From the NCBI GenBank assembly GCA_964035545.1, contig OZ037766.1, positions 29,104,173-29,164,172 of the forward strand: 60,000 bases of DNA, read 5' to 3'. The stretch is from Bugula neritina (Eukaryota > Bryozoa > Gymnolaemata > Cheilostomatida > Bugulidae). Of the stretch, positions 13,601 to 27,700 are shown in pieces. Below the pieces are notes generated by a model. The model worked only from the letters and a program-made list of their open reading frames with translations, did no database searches and had not been told where the DNA came from. The translations under genes were made by a program, and so were the position numbers. How positions within the stretch are numbered: position 1 is the stretch's first letter; the number at the start of each line of letters is the position of its first letter.

Positions 13601-15744
13601 ACTTGCTCAAGAGAGACTCGGTGTACCAATAGTTGTGTCTCCTCAGCACATGGCCTCATCAGACCTCGACCAGAACTCGGGTATGACCTACCTCTCCTAC
13701 TTTATGAAGCTCAACTCCTGTGGATACAAGGCTACACTCAGAGACGTGAATCAACTTCTTCCATCAAGCCATGTGACCAACTTTACTGTGAGTTTACAGT
13801 GTTAGCTCTTTGTAGGGAGTCGTGTGCTCTCTGTAGGATGCTGTTTGCATCACATATAGTGTATATATTACGTTATAATAGAAAAAGTCTGTAGGGTATT
13901 TCTATAGTTAAAACAAGTTTATAGTTTATAGTCACCATCCCTGTGAGAAAATTCTGATGGGAGGGTTTTTTGTTAAATCGGACTAAGGACTTATTCAGAT
14001 GAGACACGGGAGCAAATATGACTGGGTGCTCTTCCTAACGTCACCAATGGCCTTTACTGGGGCTCGAACCCATTATTTTTTGCTTATGAAGCAAACACTT
14101 TAATTCCTAAATCAAGGCTTGAGATATTTATGTAGTTATTATATAATGATTAAATCAACACTTGATTATTTACTATTGCTGAACTCTATAAATTTTAGCT
14201 AGTTACTGGTTTTGTATAGACTATTGTATTGCTACTGTTCTCACTTGAGTGAAGAGTTAATAGGCTGAGAGTTATTTATCAACCTGCTGATTTTTATACC
14301 TGCAGTCAGACTGGAGAGATGGCACCGCCTTAACTGACCTTGTACAAGCAGTTGGAGGTCACATTTCTAACCAGTCACCGTCTGCTGGAGTGATAGAATC
14401 CACGCAACTCGGTTAGTGTTATCATGTCAGGTGTACCGGTATGCTAATGTCAACTGCACTTCTCATATGCTACACTATATTAACATTATTTAGGTTTATA
14501 TTTACTAATTACTTGGTTTTACTCAGTCAAATTATAAAATACATTACATCAAATAATTAATATAGTTTATATAAAATAATCATAATAATATATAATAAAA
14601 GTAATAGTTGAATTTATAGTATAAGTAATGATATGTATAGTATAGGTAATATATAATATTTTAGTATAATTTGCCTGCGTATATTATAAAGGGAAATAAA
14701 AATGCTGTATTCATATTGGTTTAATTTGAGAAAATATTCTATATAGCTGAATTTTTTCAAATGTACTTTTTATTAATTTATTCACATGGCTTTATATTCT
14801 CCTCCAGTGTTACATATGATCATCTTTTATATAAACATAGATGTAGCAGACCGGGGTATGTTAGTCCAGTATTGCAGCTTGTTTAATAGATATAAATGCT
14901 TTGTGGAAAATATCTGTTAATTCATACTGAGTGAAAGACTCAATATATATTATTTTATATTTAACACAAGCGTTTGCTTGAAAACTATTTGATTGAATAG
15001 ATTTTTAGTTTTGCTGTGTGATGATTTGGCCTTGCATTTTGTAGAATGGTTAATGATAACATCGGAGTGTTACAACTCCCAATACTGTGATATTCAATAA
15101 GGCTTTGTTGTGACTTATCCAATAGTTTTGGTGTCAACCCTGCATCTAGAATATATATGCTGCTGCCGATAAGGCAGTATGCTGACTGGGAATTGAATTG
15201 CTATTATTGAGAGCAGCCACACTCTAGGGGTTAGAGTGCTGACTCTGTAAACACGAGGTCATGGGTTCAATCCCCAGTGAAGGCCATTGGTGTTGTTAAG
15301 AAGGGCATTCAGTCATAACTATTTCATTGCCACAATAGCGAATATGTCCTTAGGCCGCTTAAACTCTTTTCACCAGGAGTTCTCACAGGGATAGTGAATA
15401 TATAAGCTCGCGTGAATTTTTTCTGCCTGTTGGTATAAATTACCAACGCTGCAAGTATAGGTCAAAACTTATTGGCACAATCATTTTTATAACCTTAGGA
15501 GTTGTCTTCTTTTTCTTTGAGTCAGTGTTTAGTAGATATTAAACTGTCTGTAGCTATACAAGGAGCCAGAGAACTTGGCATTGAGCCAATACTGTCAGCT
15601 GAAGACATGGTACAGCCACAGGCCGGTCACCTCGCTGTCATGGCTTACGCTGCCAGGTTCATTAACAGACCAGTCGTGAAGCTGTCAGCTGCCAGCTACA
15701 TAGAGGTGCTGTTCAACACTGTGGACATATCTCCAGGCAGCAAG
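10683..15744 (+). CDS. Filamin exons 1-8: triple CH actin-binding region
   Basis: Exons: 10683-10815, 11467-11634, 12142-12230, 12766-12866, 13119-13184, 13574-13787, 14306-14411 and 15533-15744. CH1 runs from DKWVTIQKNTFTNFVN to LILGLIWSYILRYQL, the typical filamin ending of CH1. CH2 starts at LMLAWINAVIP, includes the NWNNGRALHALIDYC core and ends at MTYLSYFMKL. CH3 follows directly with NFTSDWRDGTALTDLVQAVGG and LGIEPILSAEDMV, and closes with GHLAVMAYAARFI. Exon 6 joins the end of CH2 to the start of CH3. I see no stop or frameshift. The GIEPILSAEDM string matches the usual end of a second filamin CH domain, so CH2 and CH3 may have arisen by internal duplication. Confidence 0.9.
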
Positions 15745-18700
15745 GTGAGCTCACTATACTAGTAACTATATCACCTGACAGCAAGGTGAGCTCACTACAC
15801 TAGTAAATATATAATAGGCTGTGCTCTGACCAGAGTTTTACCCAACTAAATATCTTCTATTATAGTTTATAATAGTCCTTGTTGTTTGATTTAATTAGGC
15901 TGTACTTGACTCAGACTCATGGCATTACTGTTTTGAATGCTCCGCAAATTTACTTTTCCAATATTGGGCTAATTATCTACTAACGACTTGTGATTAAAAC
16001 GTATATGTTGTGTATAGATTGGCACTTGTGTTTCTTTTACTTCGTAGTCAATACATATTTTGTTTGTGCACGTTTGGTTTCTTTATTTCTGGTGTAGCTT
16101 TTATGTATGCTTTTCTCTAATAGTTTATGTTGTGTAACGAATATATGCCTTACTTGGTTAGCTACGAGTACATGTTGCAGTTTAACCCACAGAGTAATTC
16201 CCGTAGTTTAGCCTTGGGTTTGTTACTTTGCAGACACACTACTCTCTGCTCATGAAACAAGGGAATCCCAGGCTACACTCCATTAATGTCAAGGTCGCTG
16301 ATCCCAATGGTAACAATGTGCCAACCACAGTGGAATGGGACGACCAGCCTGAAGCTACTGGACTGGGAACTTTTATACCAACTGTTGTGGGGGAGCATCA
16401 GGTACGTTGCCTGTTTGTATATATTCTGGTTTGTATGCCCCTTCCCCTTTGCGAGTGTGTACTTGTTCCAATACAGTTCGAATTGCTTCTTCATTGTCAC
16501 TTTCTTGTATTATACGGTGTGTGTGTGTGTGTGCGTGCGTGCGTGCGTGTGTGTGTCGCATTTGGTAGCCATGTGCAAGCATTTTTGACCCTCCAATTTT
16601 CAGCATATGCCACTTTGTGCTATCTTGTGCACCTTTTACCCTGCTTACTGGATATTAATATGGTTTAGTGGTTAGTGCGTTGGGTTGGATGTGTGAGTTA
16701 GATTTCTGGTTTTAATCCCAGTCATACTACTTTACCACATAACAGCGCTGAAACTATGTTACCGCAATAGTAAGGGATGCACAGTCCTAATCTCACCTAA
16801 AACCTCTTTAAGGTTTTGTTTCTGACAAGAATTACAAATTTAAAACAAGTTCCGTCTTTACTACTTTGTTAACTGCTATTTATCTTCTATCTTGAAATAC
16901 AATGCTATGAGAAATCTACTGTTTGATATGTCTTGTTGTTAAACTGCAATAGCTTCTGTTACAGCTAAAGGTGATCTGTGATGGGGAGATGATTAGAGGC
17001 TCTCCTATCAAGTTCAATGTTGGCAGAAGTAAGAAGGCAATCTCCTTTGTTAGGAGAGATCAGGGGATTGTTGGAGACAACACCAAGCTGGAGGTAGAGT
17101 ACTCTATTTCTGTGATACTTTATATTGAGATGATTGATTGCTTGTCAACATTTATTGTCATAATGGCTATTTGCTTATTGTATGTAGTTCGTTTTATCAA
17201 AAAAATTCATGGAGATTTATTTTAATCAATAACATACAAAAACAGTTGTTTTAATTGAACTTTATTTCATCTCTTTCTTTCTTATGATTCTTCATTGGCG
17301 TAGGCTTACCTTGTGTACACATTTCTAGTACTAAATTTATGATATAGCAACGTAATTTGAAAGTTGTGTTCTCAAACAAAGTGATTCTATTGTATATTCT
17401 GTGTGTCTATATCTTCGATTGCCTTTTTAACTTGACTCATCCGATAAGGATGTTGCGATGCCCTTAGTGATCGATGTGCTTAGTGATCGTAACATTGAAG
17501 CAATGACATTGACTAATACTATCTTATTACCTACTGCAGTATACTGAAATAGTCATAATATGTATTGAGGCTGTTTGAAGTTGGAAAAACTAACTTCTAA
17601 GTCCTACAAAGGTGAAATATTTTTCAAAATTAGGAAATACAAGCATTATATTTTCAATATGTAACAAAACACAATTGGTGCATCACGTTGGTGACAGTTG
17701 TACCTTACTGTTATTTTAGAGGATTTAAATATTCACCATCAGCTGTGTAGGAACATTGGCAACAATTACAAACATGGGTTCACAACATATATAATGAAAT
17801 CAGTCTGTGTGCACACAACTCCAATAATGCGCAGATATTGTAGCCAATGTATTTCTGTATACATTTGTAAACAAGTCAGTCCTGCTTCAACATTATGCCA
17901 TGTCAATGTAATCATGTCTGAGGTTTAAATGGGAAGGCTATTGTCGGGCAGGATATTATCAATTGTTGACTTCCTGCTTGAAAGCAAGGATTCCCCATGT
18001 ATTGTAGGTGCTGAGTGAAGATGGGAATGTTGCAGACGTACATATGACGTACACTTCACCTTCTGGACTGAGCAAGGAAATTGCTCTTTCTAGAAGCAGC
18101 TCTGGCCGTTCTCTCAGTCACTCCTTTGTTCCTGATGTAGTCGGTATGTGCATTGTCTAATCACATGACCTGTCTAGTCACATGACCTGCCTAGTCACAT
18201 GACCTGTCTAGTCACACGACTTGCCTAGTCACATGACCTGCCTAGTCACATGACTTGCCCAATCGTATTATAATTTTGCATGTATACTATCAAGTCACAT
18301 GACCTATGTTTTACATAATATTGGTAATATATACTACCTTGTCACATGATCCTTATGTAGACCATCTGATCACATGATCTCTCTGCACACCAGTCACATA
18401 TATTATAATACCAGTTGGCATTTGTTATTACACCATCATGATTAAGATGTTCCCAAGTGTGGTGTTCATATTTACCATACGCTCATGTGTGTATTTATCA
18501 TACGCTCATGTGTGTATTTATCATACGCTCATGTGTGTATTTATCATACCTCATGTGTATTTATCACTGTATGTTGCATCTTTCAGATTCTAGTAGCTCA
18601 GGTAACAAACTCTCTGCACACACATTGACATTTCCTCCACCACACATTGCATACTATTAATAATATGCCCATCTTTCTAAAACTCCCATTAAATTAGACC

Positions 18701-21700
18701 AAACAACTGGGTAACAAAATGATGATGTTGTACTTAAATTTGTTTTCTATAATGGTCATCATGTCATATGATTATGTAATATTAAAATTTTAAGAAGGCT
18801 CAAAAGCATTTTCGTCATTCAATCTTGTGAAAATACACTGCCTTTCTTTGATAGCAAAACTTACATTCTAATCATTTTTAATCTCAATTTATACTCACAA
18901 GTTTCTAGTTTACTAGCCTGTCTGAATATTCCATAATTAGATAATGTTTGATTTAATTTCCTTTTAATATAATGTTAATATATTGTAACTTAGAATTTCC
19001 TACTGCCTACTATACAAAGAAAGTGTGGAAGTACTTGTAGATGGTGTCTTATGCTAAGCAAGCATTAGCGTTTCTTCTAGATCATTCAGTATATGATCAG
19101 TCAATGTTGTGACACCTCTACTGACAGGTGAGTGGAAGGTGTCAGTGCTACAGAACGGGGAGCATGCTAGTGGTAGTCCATACACAATGAACGTCATCAA
19201 ACCTCAAGCAGTGAAGCTATGTAATCTTGAGGGTGGACTTATAGGCCAGCCTTTCTCATTTACTGGTGAGCCACAGCTATTTAATCTACTACAAAATGTA
19301 ATTGTTCTATAAGCAGCTCCAAGTTGGGGGTGACTGAGTGCAGTCGTCCCAATAACCCTCAGCTCCAATATTGAGAACTCCAAACTACTGCACCCCCAAC
19401 TCAGAGCTGCTTATAGACCAATTCTACTAAACGTTTCATAATCTCAGCTTCATCAGAAAAGCTGTTACATTCAGCATTGTTCCTAGCAGTTGCCTTCTTT
19501 TCTTAAGGTTTTTATCATTTACCATACTTTCTGATTTCTCCAGTTTATATATCTTTCTCTACAACTTTGTTGTAATGACTGGAGCATTTGTTTATTGGTT
19601 GCTATAGTAACCAGGGTACTTGTGTCAGCTGATTCGTGATTGGTTGTTGTAGTGGATACATCTGAAGCAGGCAAAGCTGAATTGCAGTGTCTAATTACCT
19701 TTTCAGGACAAGCTGTACCCTCCACTATTGAGAGGACAGGTAACTCCTAGTATAATAGTACTATATGCTATGTTGACATCTTGGTACTTGATGTGTGTAC
19801 TGGTGATTGGTGGGATGAGTACGATCCTTTGTTATGAGATTAACAGTATGCTAATTTGCAGTATAAGGTTGCGTGACTGTTAGAGAGATAGTGTGTTGGT
19901 ACATTCACCAGTATGAATGAATTGGTGTGTGAAATATCCAAATCATTATACATGAAACTGGCTGTGAAAGCCTATGCTCTATGTATCTTATGCTTAACAT
20001 AATGGAATTTATTAGTGAAACTTACTAGTTAAAAACTTCACTTGGTGAGTGCGTAGGTTAGATTCTATGAGTCATCAAATTACACACCTAAAAATGTACG
20101 AAACTGGATAGTAGTGAAATGCTTTACAAATGAAATCTGTCTAGTTTCTAACTATTTTATACTGCTTAAAGACATGGTCTATTTTTGCGTTCCCTCACAC
20201 ACCATACTACTACCTTATTAGCTATATGCATACATAAACAACTGTGGTGCAATCCTTTACAGTGTTTTTGTTAAATTGTACTCGTTATCTCAAAACTGTT
20301 TTAAAGGTACTTTAGGCTAATAAGTTGAAATATTTCAGGTTGAAGTAATAGTTGTCTCCCATGACTGTATGCATAGATCTATAATTATAGTTTGTGTGAG
20401 CATTTAATATCTTTCCGGAATAATTTCTGTTTCAGGAGAAGACACGTATCACGTGAAATTTACTCCATCCGGTCCCGGAACTCATCTTATCAGACCCATG
20501 TACGGGGGTAAAGATGTTAGAGGTATACACTCTGTGCAGTAATATGTAACACGGAGATGTGTGGCATGTCTAGCTAATAGGCTGGCTGTGGGTTTTTTGA
20601 CATAATTGAAACGAAAGAATAATTTAATTAAAAGTTTAGTCTCTGTAATACATTTTGTGTTAGTTGCAATAAAGTAAAGAGAAGATAACTGCTGTAATTA
20701 ATACAGTGTTACTCACAATTAACCTGTTACAGAGTATTATAGTCAGGAGTATCAATGATGTGCAGAGTTATTTTCATTTATGACTCATACTTTAGTGTAA
20801 CCTGGCCCATGTATTGAATGTAACTCATACGTTCTTCTACGTGTGTCCAAGTGTAACATTTCTGTTGGTAGAAAATGAATGAGTAAGGTAAGAGCTCAAT
20901 GAATTGCTCTCAGCTGCTCCTGGTTATTTTGCTAGACGAATGGCTGGTGTATGCTATCTGTATGCACGGGGTATAGAATGCATGTTGCTATACTCGTAGT
21001 CAATGTTTTGGCTGATTAAATCTCTCATATTAACTGTTTGGTATTTGTGTGAGTTATGGGAGATATTGCCTTAGAATAATAGCCTAGCAAAGAACTGATT
21101 TGGTGTAAGTTTAAAGTCATGGACCATCAAAACTTGGTGTTGGTTAGCAATTATTTCCTCAGGCTATTATTCCTGCTAATTTTGTACAAATAGAATCAAA
21201 ATTGAATATTTAATGTTCAACAACTGCTCCTGAGTATATATGGTAGTCATATGGGAGAGAAGTTTTGCATGTTTATAAAGGAAAGCTGTGTTGTACATCA
21301 AGTGCATGGTTGAAAGAGCTGCTTAGCATGTCTAGCATATTGTCTGTCATATAAATCATGAACACTTGGCTACTGGAAGTTCAGCTTTACTTTAAGCAGT
21401 ACAATGCAATGTCTCTTCAGAGTGCTTTCATCATACCAGCACCTAAATGTCACTAAACATTACAGCTGAGCCATACAAGGTGGAGATAACTGACAGCAAC
21501 CTCGTGCTCACTGATGGACCTGGTCTGAAGCAAGCTAAGATCAATGAGATTACCACATTCTGGGTTGATGCGTCTCAAGCGGGTCCCGGCCAACTCAATG
21601 TTCATATCAAAGGTGAGCAGAACTTAGCCTAATGTTTTAAGAAACAATATATTCATAGAACTTAGCCTAATGTTATAAGAGACAATAAATTCCTGTCTTT

Positions 21701-24700
21701 TACTCTTTTTTGTAGTTGAAGATAAGTTATACAATAGAATTACTAAGTCAGAGTTATTCTTTACTTGTATCTTGATATGCACATCTGTATATGTATTTAA
21801 CTGACTAATAGTGAATACTCCTTGACTTGTCTGTTGCAGATGCTGGCAGTGTTCCAGTTCCCTCAACTCTCCGAGAGTTACAGGATAAGAGGTTTGAGGT
21901 GAAGTACAGCCCCGCTGTGATTGGTGAGTCTCTTGTAGGTGTGTGTGTGTGCGTGTGCGTGTGTGTGTGTGTTTTATTTCATCATAATACAGTGTTTTAC
22001 AACTAGCATAAGCTACAAGAGCAGACAAACAAATAGAAAGGAAACATAGTAACAAATAACAGTATAAAAAATAAGCTGTCGGAAATGATGATGAGGCCCA
22101 GTGCGAAATAGCATGGCTAGTGGTACGCGGGCCCAAAGTTGGCATTACCATACAAGGCACCACAGATCACTCAACAGAGTGGAGGTGATGCCTCAATTCC
22201 GCTTTGAATTTACCAAGTGGCTGTATAATCTTTAAAAATTTAGGCAACTTATTCCACAGTGCAGATATTACAAAATTTGAGGTGCGTTGACCAGCAAATG
22301 AGGAATAAAATGGAACAGGAAGAAATTGCAACTGATGACGAGTAGTATAGTGAGAATGTGTCGAAAAGCTTTCTGAGTAGAAGATTTTATGAGCTTTAAT
22401 TAGCAGTTTGTACTTGTACAACTTGTCAACTGGTAAAATGTCTGATTTCCTAAACAGGTCTTTAGAATGGTATCCAAAAGGCTTGCGGTGAATTATACGG
22501 ATAATTTTCTTTTGAAATTTTATCACTCTATCAAGATGGACCCTGGATGCATTCCCCCAGGATTCTATAGAGTAGCACAGCCTGGAATGTATTAGTGAAT
22601 AGTATAACATGATCAAAATTTTTTTAGGAGCGAATGCATTTAAACGATAAAAAATTCCCGAAATTGGTCGAAGATTTAATAATATTTTCTGAATGTGGGA
22701 TGACCAGTTTAAATTTCTATCAATTATCACGCCTAAAAATTTTACTTCGTCAACTGCTGTTATTGGTTTGTCGTTTATTGTTAATTTTAAATCAAATTGG
22801 AACTTATTTTGATAGTTCTTAAAAATAATGTGAGGTCTGCTTTTATCTTGGTTTGTTTTTTTCGTTTGTCGTTTGCTTTTTCGTTACACAAGAGTTTGCT
22901 TTCAGGTCCTCACAGCATAGACGTTGAGTTTGACGGGAAGAGGATAAAACATTCCCCGTTTACTGTGAACGTTTACAAGGATCCTAAGGCTGAAGTTCCT
23001 CGTGACGGTGTAGTCAACCAGCCCCTGGTGATTCTCTGTAAGTTTGTTCTTACATTTACACTGTTTGTATTCATTATTATACACTTGAAATGGAATCAGT
23101 AAAGCACAATCATTTTATATATTTGCTAAACTTAAAAACTGCAACGCTGCCGTGAAATATATCATTGTGTTATTTGAAAATGACAAACTTTGGGGTTGAA
23201 CTCCGAGTCTTGCCTGTCGTCCAACATGTTTCTAGTTCTTTACTTGTATTAGTGGACACGGCCAATACTGAGAAGGGAGATCTAAGCATCACAATTAACG
23301 AGGGCAAGATACCAGTGACTACCAAGAAACTGTCCAAGTCTTCATACTCTGCGGAGTTCATACCCTCTGATTTAGGGGAGTACAAGGTGGAGCTCGAGTT
23401 TAATAGCTCTCCTATTCAAGGTATTTGGGCTAATTTATTATATATTTTGTCTCTGTACCATATGATGCATATGACATAGAAACCAGCTACCTGCGTTTAT
23501 GCATCTTGCTAATACATGTAGTTACTTTATGCCTGAAAAGTCCTGCTGCATGTAATTGCATTTTTGAAAGTTATCTCAATTGTAAATGTGAAAATGTATT
23601 ATGTTTCCTGTGGTATATGATGGAAAGGTTTATATGGTTACCAAGTAGTTATTAGACAACATTTATTGTTTCTGTGCTAAAAGTAAGGACAGTCATATTT
23701 AACACTAACTTGCTTTTTTTTACCTACTAGGAAGTCCCTGGTATGTCAACATCACAGCTCCTGTGGTGAAAACTGGACCACCCGTGCTCACCCCCACTCC
23801 ACCCCCGGTCCTTGTGGAACCCCCCACTCCACCACCTGTAGAAGTGGAAGCTCCTCCGCTACTACCAGTGCAGCCTGCTCCGGCCCCATCTACTGATATC
23901 TATGCCGTTGTGAAACCCAAAAGTGTTAGAGCCAGTGCTGCTAAGCCCAATGCTGTTCCAACTCAATATGCCAGAGTTGGTGAAACCAGATCCTTTGATA
24001 TCATTGGCAAAGAGAATGTCACTGTGAAGATTATTGGTTGGTTTTTTTCCTGTGACTACATATTTTAGCATTTGTTGTAGAAATTTAGTAAATTGAAACG
24101 TGTGGTAAATAGATCACTATGAATATCACTGTGTTTGCATGTGTGTTTGTTGCCTTCGCGACTTCATTTAGTATTATCTATTGTGTAACATCTGGATAGC
24201 AATTTGTTAAATAATTTTGATGAGCTGTTCTATATATTATTTCTGATATTTTGTTTCATTGAAACGTGAAATGAGTAATAATGAGCTAAAGAATTGTAAT
24301 GATCATGGAATGGTAATAAAATACAAGAAAAAAGAATGTTTTAACACAAATGTAAACAAGTAGTTTATAGTCAGCGATTTCAAGTAAAAAATATTATTTA
24401 TGTTTATTATATGCATTCTGATAAATGAACACTTGTGCCCCCTTCAAAGTTCATTATTACTAAATTTTTAAAAATTGTGCATGTCAAAACTTAAGTTTTA
24501 AAAAATTAAATTTATTTCAAGTTTGATTTTTTTTCAAAATTATTTTGACACTAGGGTATTTCTATGTAAGTATTCCATACTCAAAGCTGTTGTATTCTTT
24601 TTAAAGTTTTTTATAAAAAGTAATTTAAATCTTTTCATGTCGAGAAGACAACTTTTAAATTGCTCTTCACAAAACTGTCCCCTAAGTAGAATAAAGCTTT

Positions 24701-27700
24701 CTTATAGCTAATTCATATACTTATTTCAGATGTGTTTGGCTCTAATGTTCCATTTACATCGACCCCTACACCCAAAGGCTTTGCTGTGAACTATAAGTTC
24801 AAGTACATTGGTATGTTGTTATTTCCTGTCTCTTGTTTATTCAAGTGTGCATAATATTTGTAACATGCATGTTTATGAAGATGCCTAGTAGTCTTTACTG
24901 CTTTCAGCATAGAATACACACAAATAAAAATGAGTCATTTGATTATGTACAGTAAATACAACATCGTAAAACATAATTGTGTGTATCTGTGTGTGCACAC
25001 ATGTATGTGTTTTGCCAGTTTTGATCTGCCAGAAAAACTGCTAAATTTTAAATATGTTTGCATTTGTTCGTAACTTGGCTTTAAGTACATTTCAACTTTT
25101 GGCCACATTAAGGACTAAACACACCAGTTTAATCATTCTAGTGGGCAGACAACCCCAAGTTTCTGCTCAAGTCTCAACAAGTGCAGACACTTATACAGGG
25201 CATATTTTCTTATATCTATAACCTAAGCCTATAGATAGATTTTCACATTTTGTTAGACACTGTGTTTCATAAAATTCTTAGACAGACTATTAATACAGAT
25301 TGTGGGTATGTTTTGTGTACCATTTTACTGTACAGATAAAACGTTGGTTGATCAGTTTTTTTTCTGTTTCCTAAACAGTATTAACTTCGGATATTTTTTC
25401 ATATTTCAGAATTCTAGTGTTTAACTTTCTAACTATCCATGTTTAAATTATTGTTTCTTCTCTAGGAGACAACTGGATTCATCTGATTGGAGAGAACGGG
25501 AAGCCACTGAAGGGGAGTCCGTTCCTGGTCTGTGCCTTTGATCCTGGTTTAGTGGTGGTCAGTGATCTGCAGAGTCACGGGGTTATCAACACCCCTTCCC
25601 AGTTCAAAGGTAGGAAGTTGGAACTCAAACTATCAGCAAATACTCTCAACAAATACATTATCTTCAATGGTTTCAGTTTGCTTATTTTTAATATTGGAGT
25701 TGTTCTACCAATTCTTAGATAATCAAGCATAATAAAATATACAGAAACCCAATTCATTCATGCTAGTGTAGTATGTTCATTATTGATATTTTTGTGATTC
25801 TCATATTTAAAGCTTTCGCATTGCTATTCTAGAGAATTCGAGCTGCTAGACACTAGAACACTTTGCTTCTCTCTTGTGTTTTATAATTACCACTTGGCTA
25901 TATTTACTTTGTCAGTGAACACACTCAAGGCTGGCAGGGGGGAGGTCACCGTACTCGTAGACAAGGGAGCTACTAACTGTGAAGTTCACTCTCAGTCTAA
26001 AGGAGATTACAACGTTACGTACACTAGCACCTGCAACGGTGTCCGAAACATTGATGTGCTTTTCAATAACCTTCCAGTACCAGGTAATTCTCCTAAGTTC
26101 TTTATACAATTTTTATTAGTAAAATGTATGACCTGTCAGTGTAGAGAAAAGAGAACAACTCCTAAGAAACTGAAACAATGTTGTATGTAAACAGTATTAC
26201 TGCTTGTTTTAATAGTTCTATTGTTGCTTTACTTCACTTCACCTACCAGCTGTTATTATGACATCACTTCCTTGCAGGGTCTCCTTTTCAAACTGACTTT
26301 GGTTCACCTCCTGTGCCGGCAGCAGCACCTCAGCGCGCAGGTGAGTTGTAGTTCGATGTATCTCTTTCATATTCCTCATTTACAATGCTTCTACTGCTAT
26401 TTACAATGCTGGGGGTTCTATGTTATATATTGCTGGTAGTGTTCATACATGTTTCCTATATATGCTAATTAATACACTACTCAAGCTGGTCCCTTAATTT
26501 CTGTTGAAACTATTCACTAGCACACTACAACTGATATTTATGTGTTTTCTGTTTTGAGTTGTCTTCTCATGTTTAGCTGCATAGTTCAGGCACTTGATGC
26601 ATTACATGAAAAAGTTTGAGAGTTAAAAATGAGTAAACTTTGTGTAATGTTTATCTATTTAACTTAGAAATATGTTTGCGTTTTAAAGTATGCAGCAATG
26701 TGTATCATAGTACTTAGTGTATCACTAAACATACTAATGTGTAGCACTAGTGTAGATTTTGTAACGTAGTTTAACATATTATTGTGATAAATTTTTTGTG
26801 CAGTGTTGTTTAGTGTATGGTACTATAGCATACTGTAGTGTTTGTTGTAGTGTATTTGAGTGTAGTGTAGTGTTGTACTAGAGTATGCTGTAAAGTATAC
26901 TATATGCCATTTAGTAGTGTTAGACTAGCCCTGGTTCCTATGTTACAAGTACGTAGTTCTCAGCTATTATTAGCTCTCATTGTTAACTTCACAAGCTCCT
27001 TAATCACTCTTATCAAATACTCAACCTCTTCATTGATAGTTGGTTATCAGTAAATAAAAAGTTGTAAGCTTATCTCTTGGACATCACTGTGACTGTGTTA
27101 ACTATTTGCTTCATGTATCATCTTGGGTATAACACGTAACCATTTAAGAACAGTAGTAGAGAAATTGAGATAGCCTAAGTTCTTCAATTTTCTTATTAAA
27201 TTTTGGTTTGGGTCGAGGGTTGAAATTCTTATGAAAACATAATTTCTTTTGCTACATTTCTAATCTAGAACACAGGCTTTTCTCAGCTTCTTCAATGCTG
27301 CACCTACCTGTAACTAGCGTATGCTTTCTTCTTCCTGTCTCAAAGTCTTACACCAGATTTTTTACCTGCAGTAGTAATTCTTACCTATCAATTCATCAAA
27401 GAGAATTACATGCTGCAAGCTGTCTCAGTTGGCTGAATAATATTTAGCCTTAGGCCTTTATGTCAAATAGCAAGCATTTTGTGAAGCGATATCCATCCCC
27501 CTCTACCTAATCTTTTTTTTTGCTTTAGATAGAACTTAGGCTAATATATGGCCTCATAACTTGATATACACAGGCATGCTTTCATTGCCTAATGAAGTGA
27601 ATGCAATTACTGTAACATAATTGTTCACAAATTATTAATAACTTTACGTGGTATTGAAATAACTCGTTGGGCGGAAATACAGAATCTTACAAATTAGATC

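Noticed and set aside
15213-15290. Possible tRNA gene
   Set aside because: A and B boxes are present, but the stems do not close and the same head heads a dispersed SINE with a shared body.
16373-16606. Minus ORF with HTHARTHAHTH string
   Set aside because: Translation of the (GT)n/(GC)n microsatellite in filamin intron 9.
21624-22163. Minus ORF of 179 codons next to the LINE fragment
   Set aside because: It runs through the LINE 3' UTR, the (CA)n tail and the antisense of filamin exon 16; not a gene.
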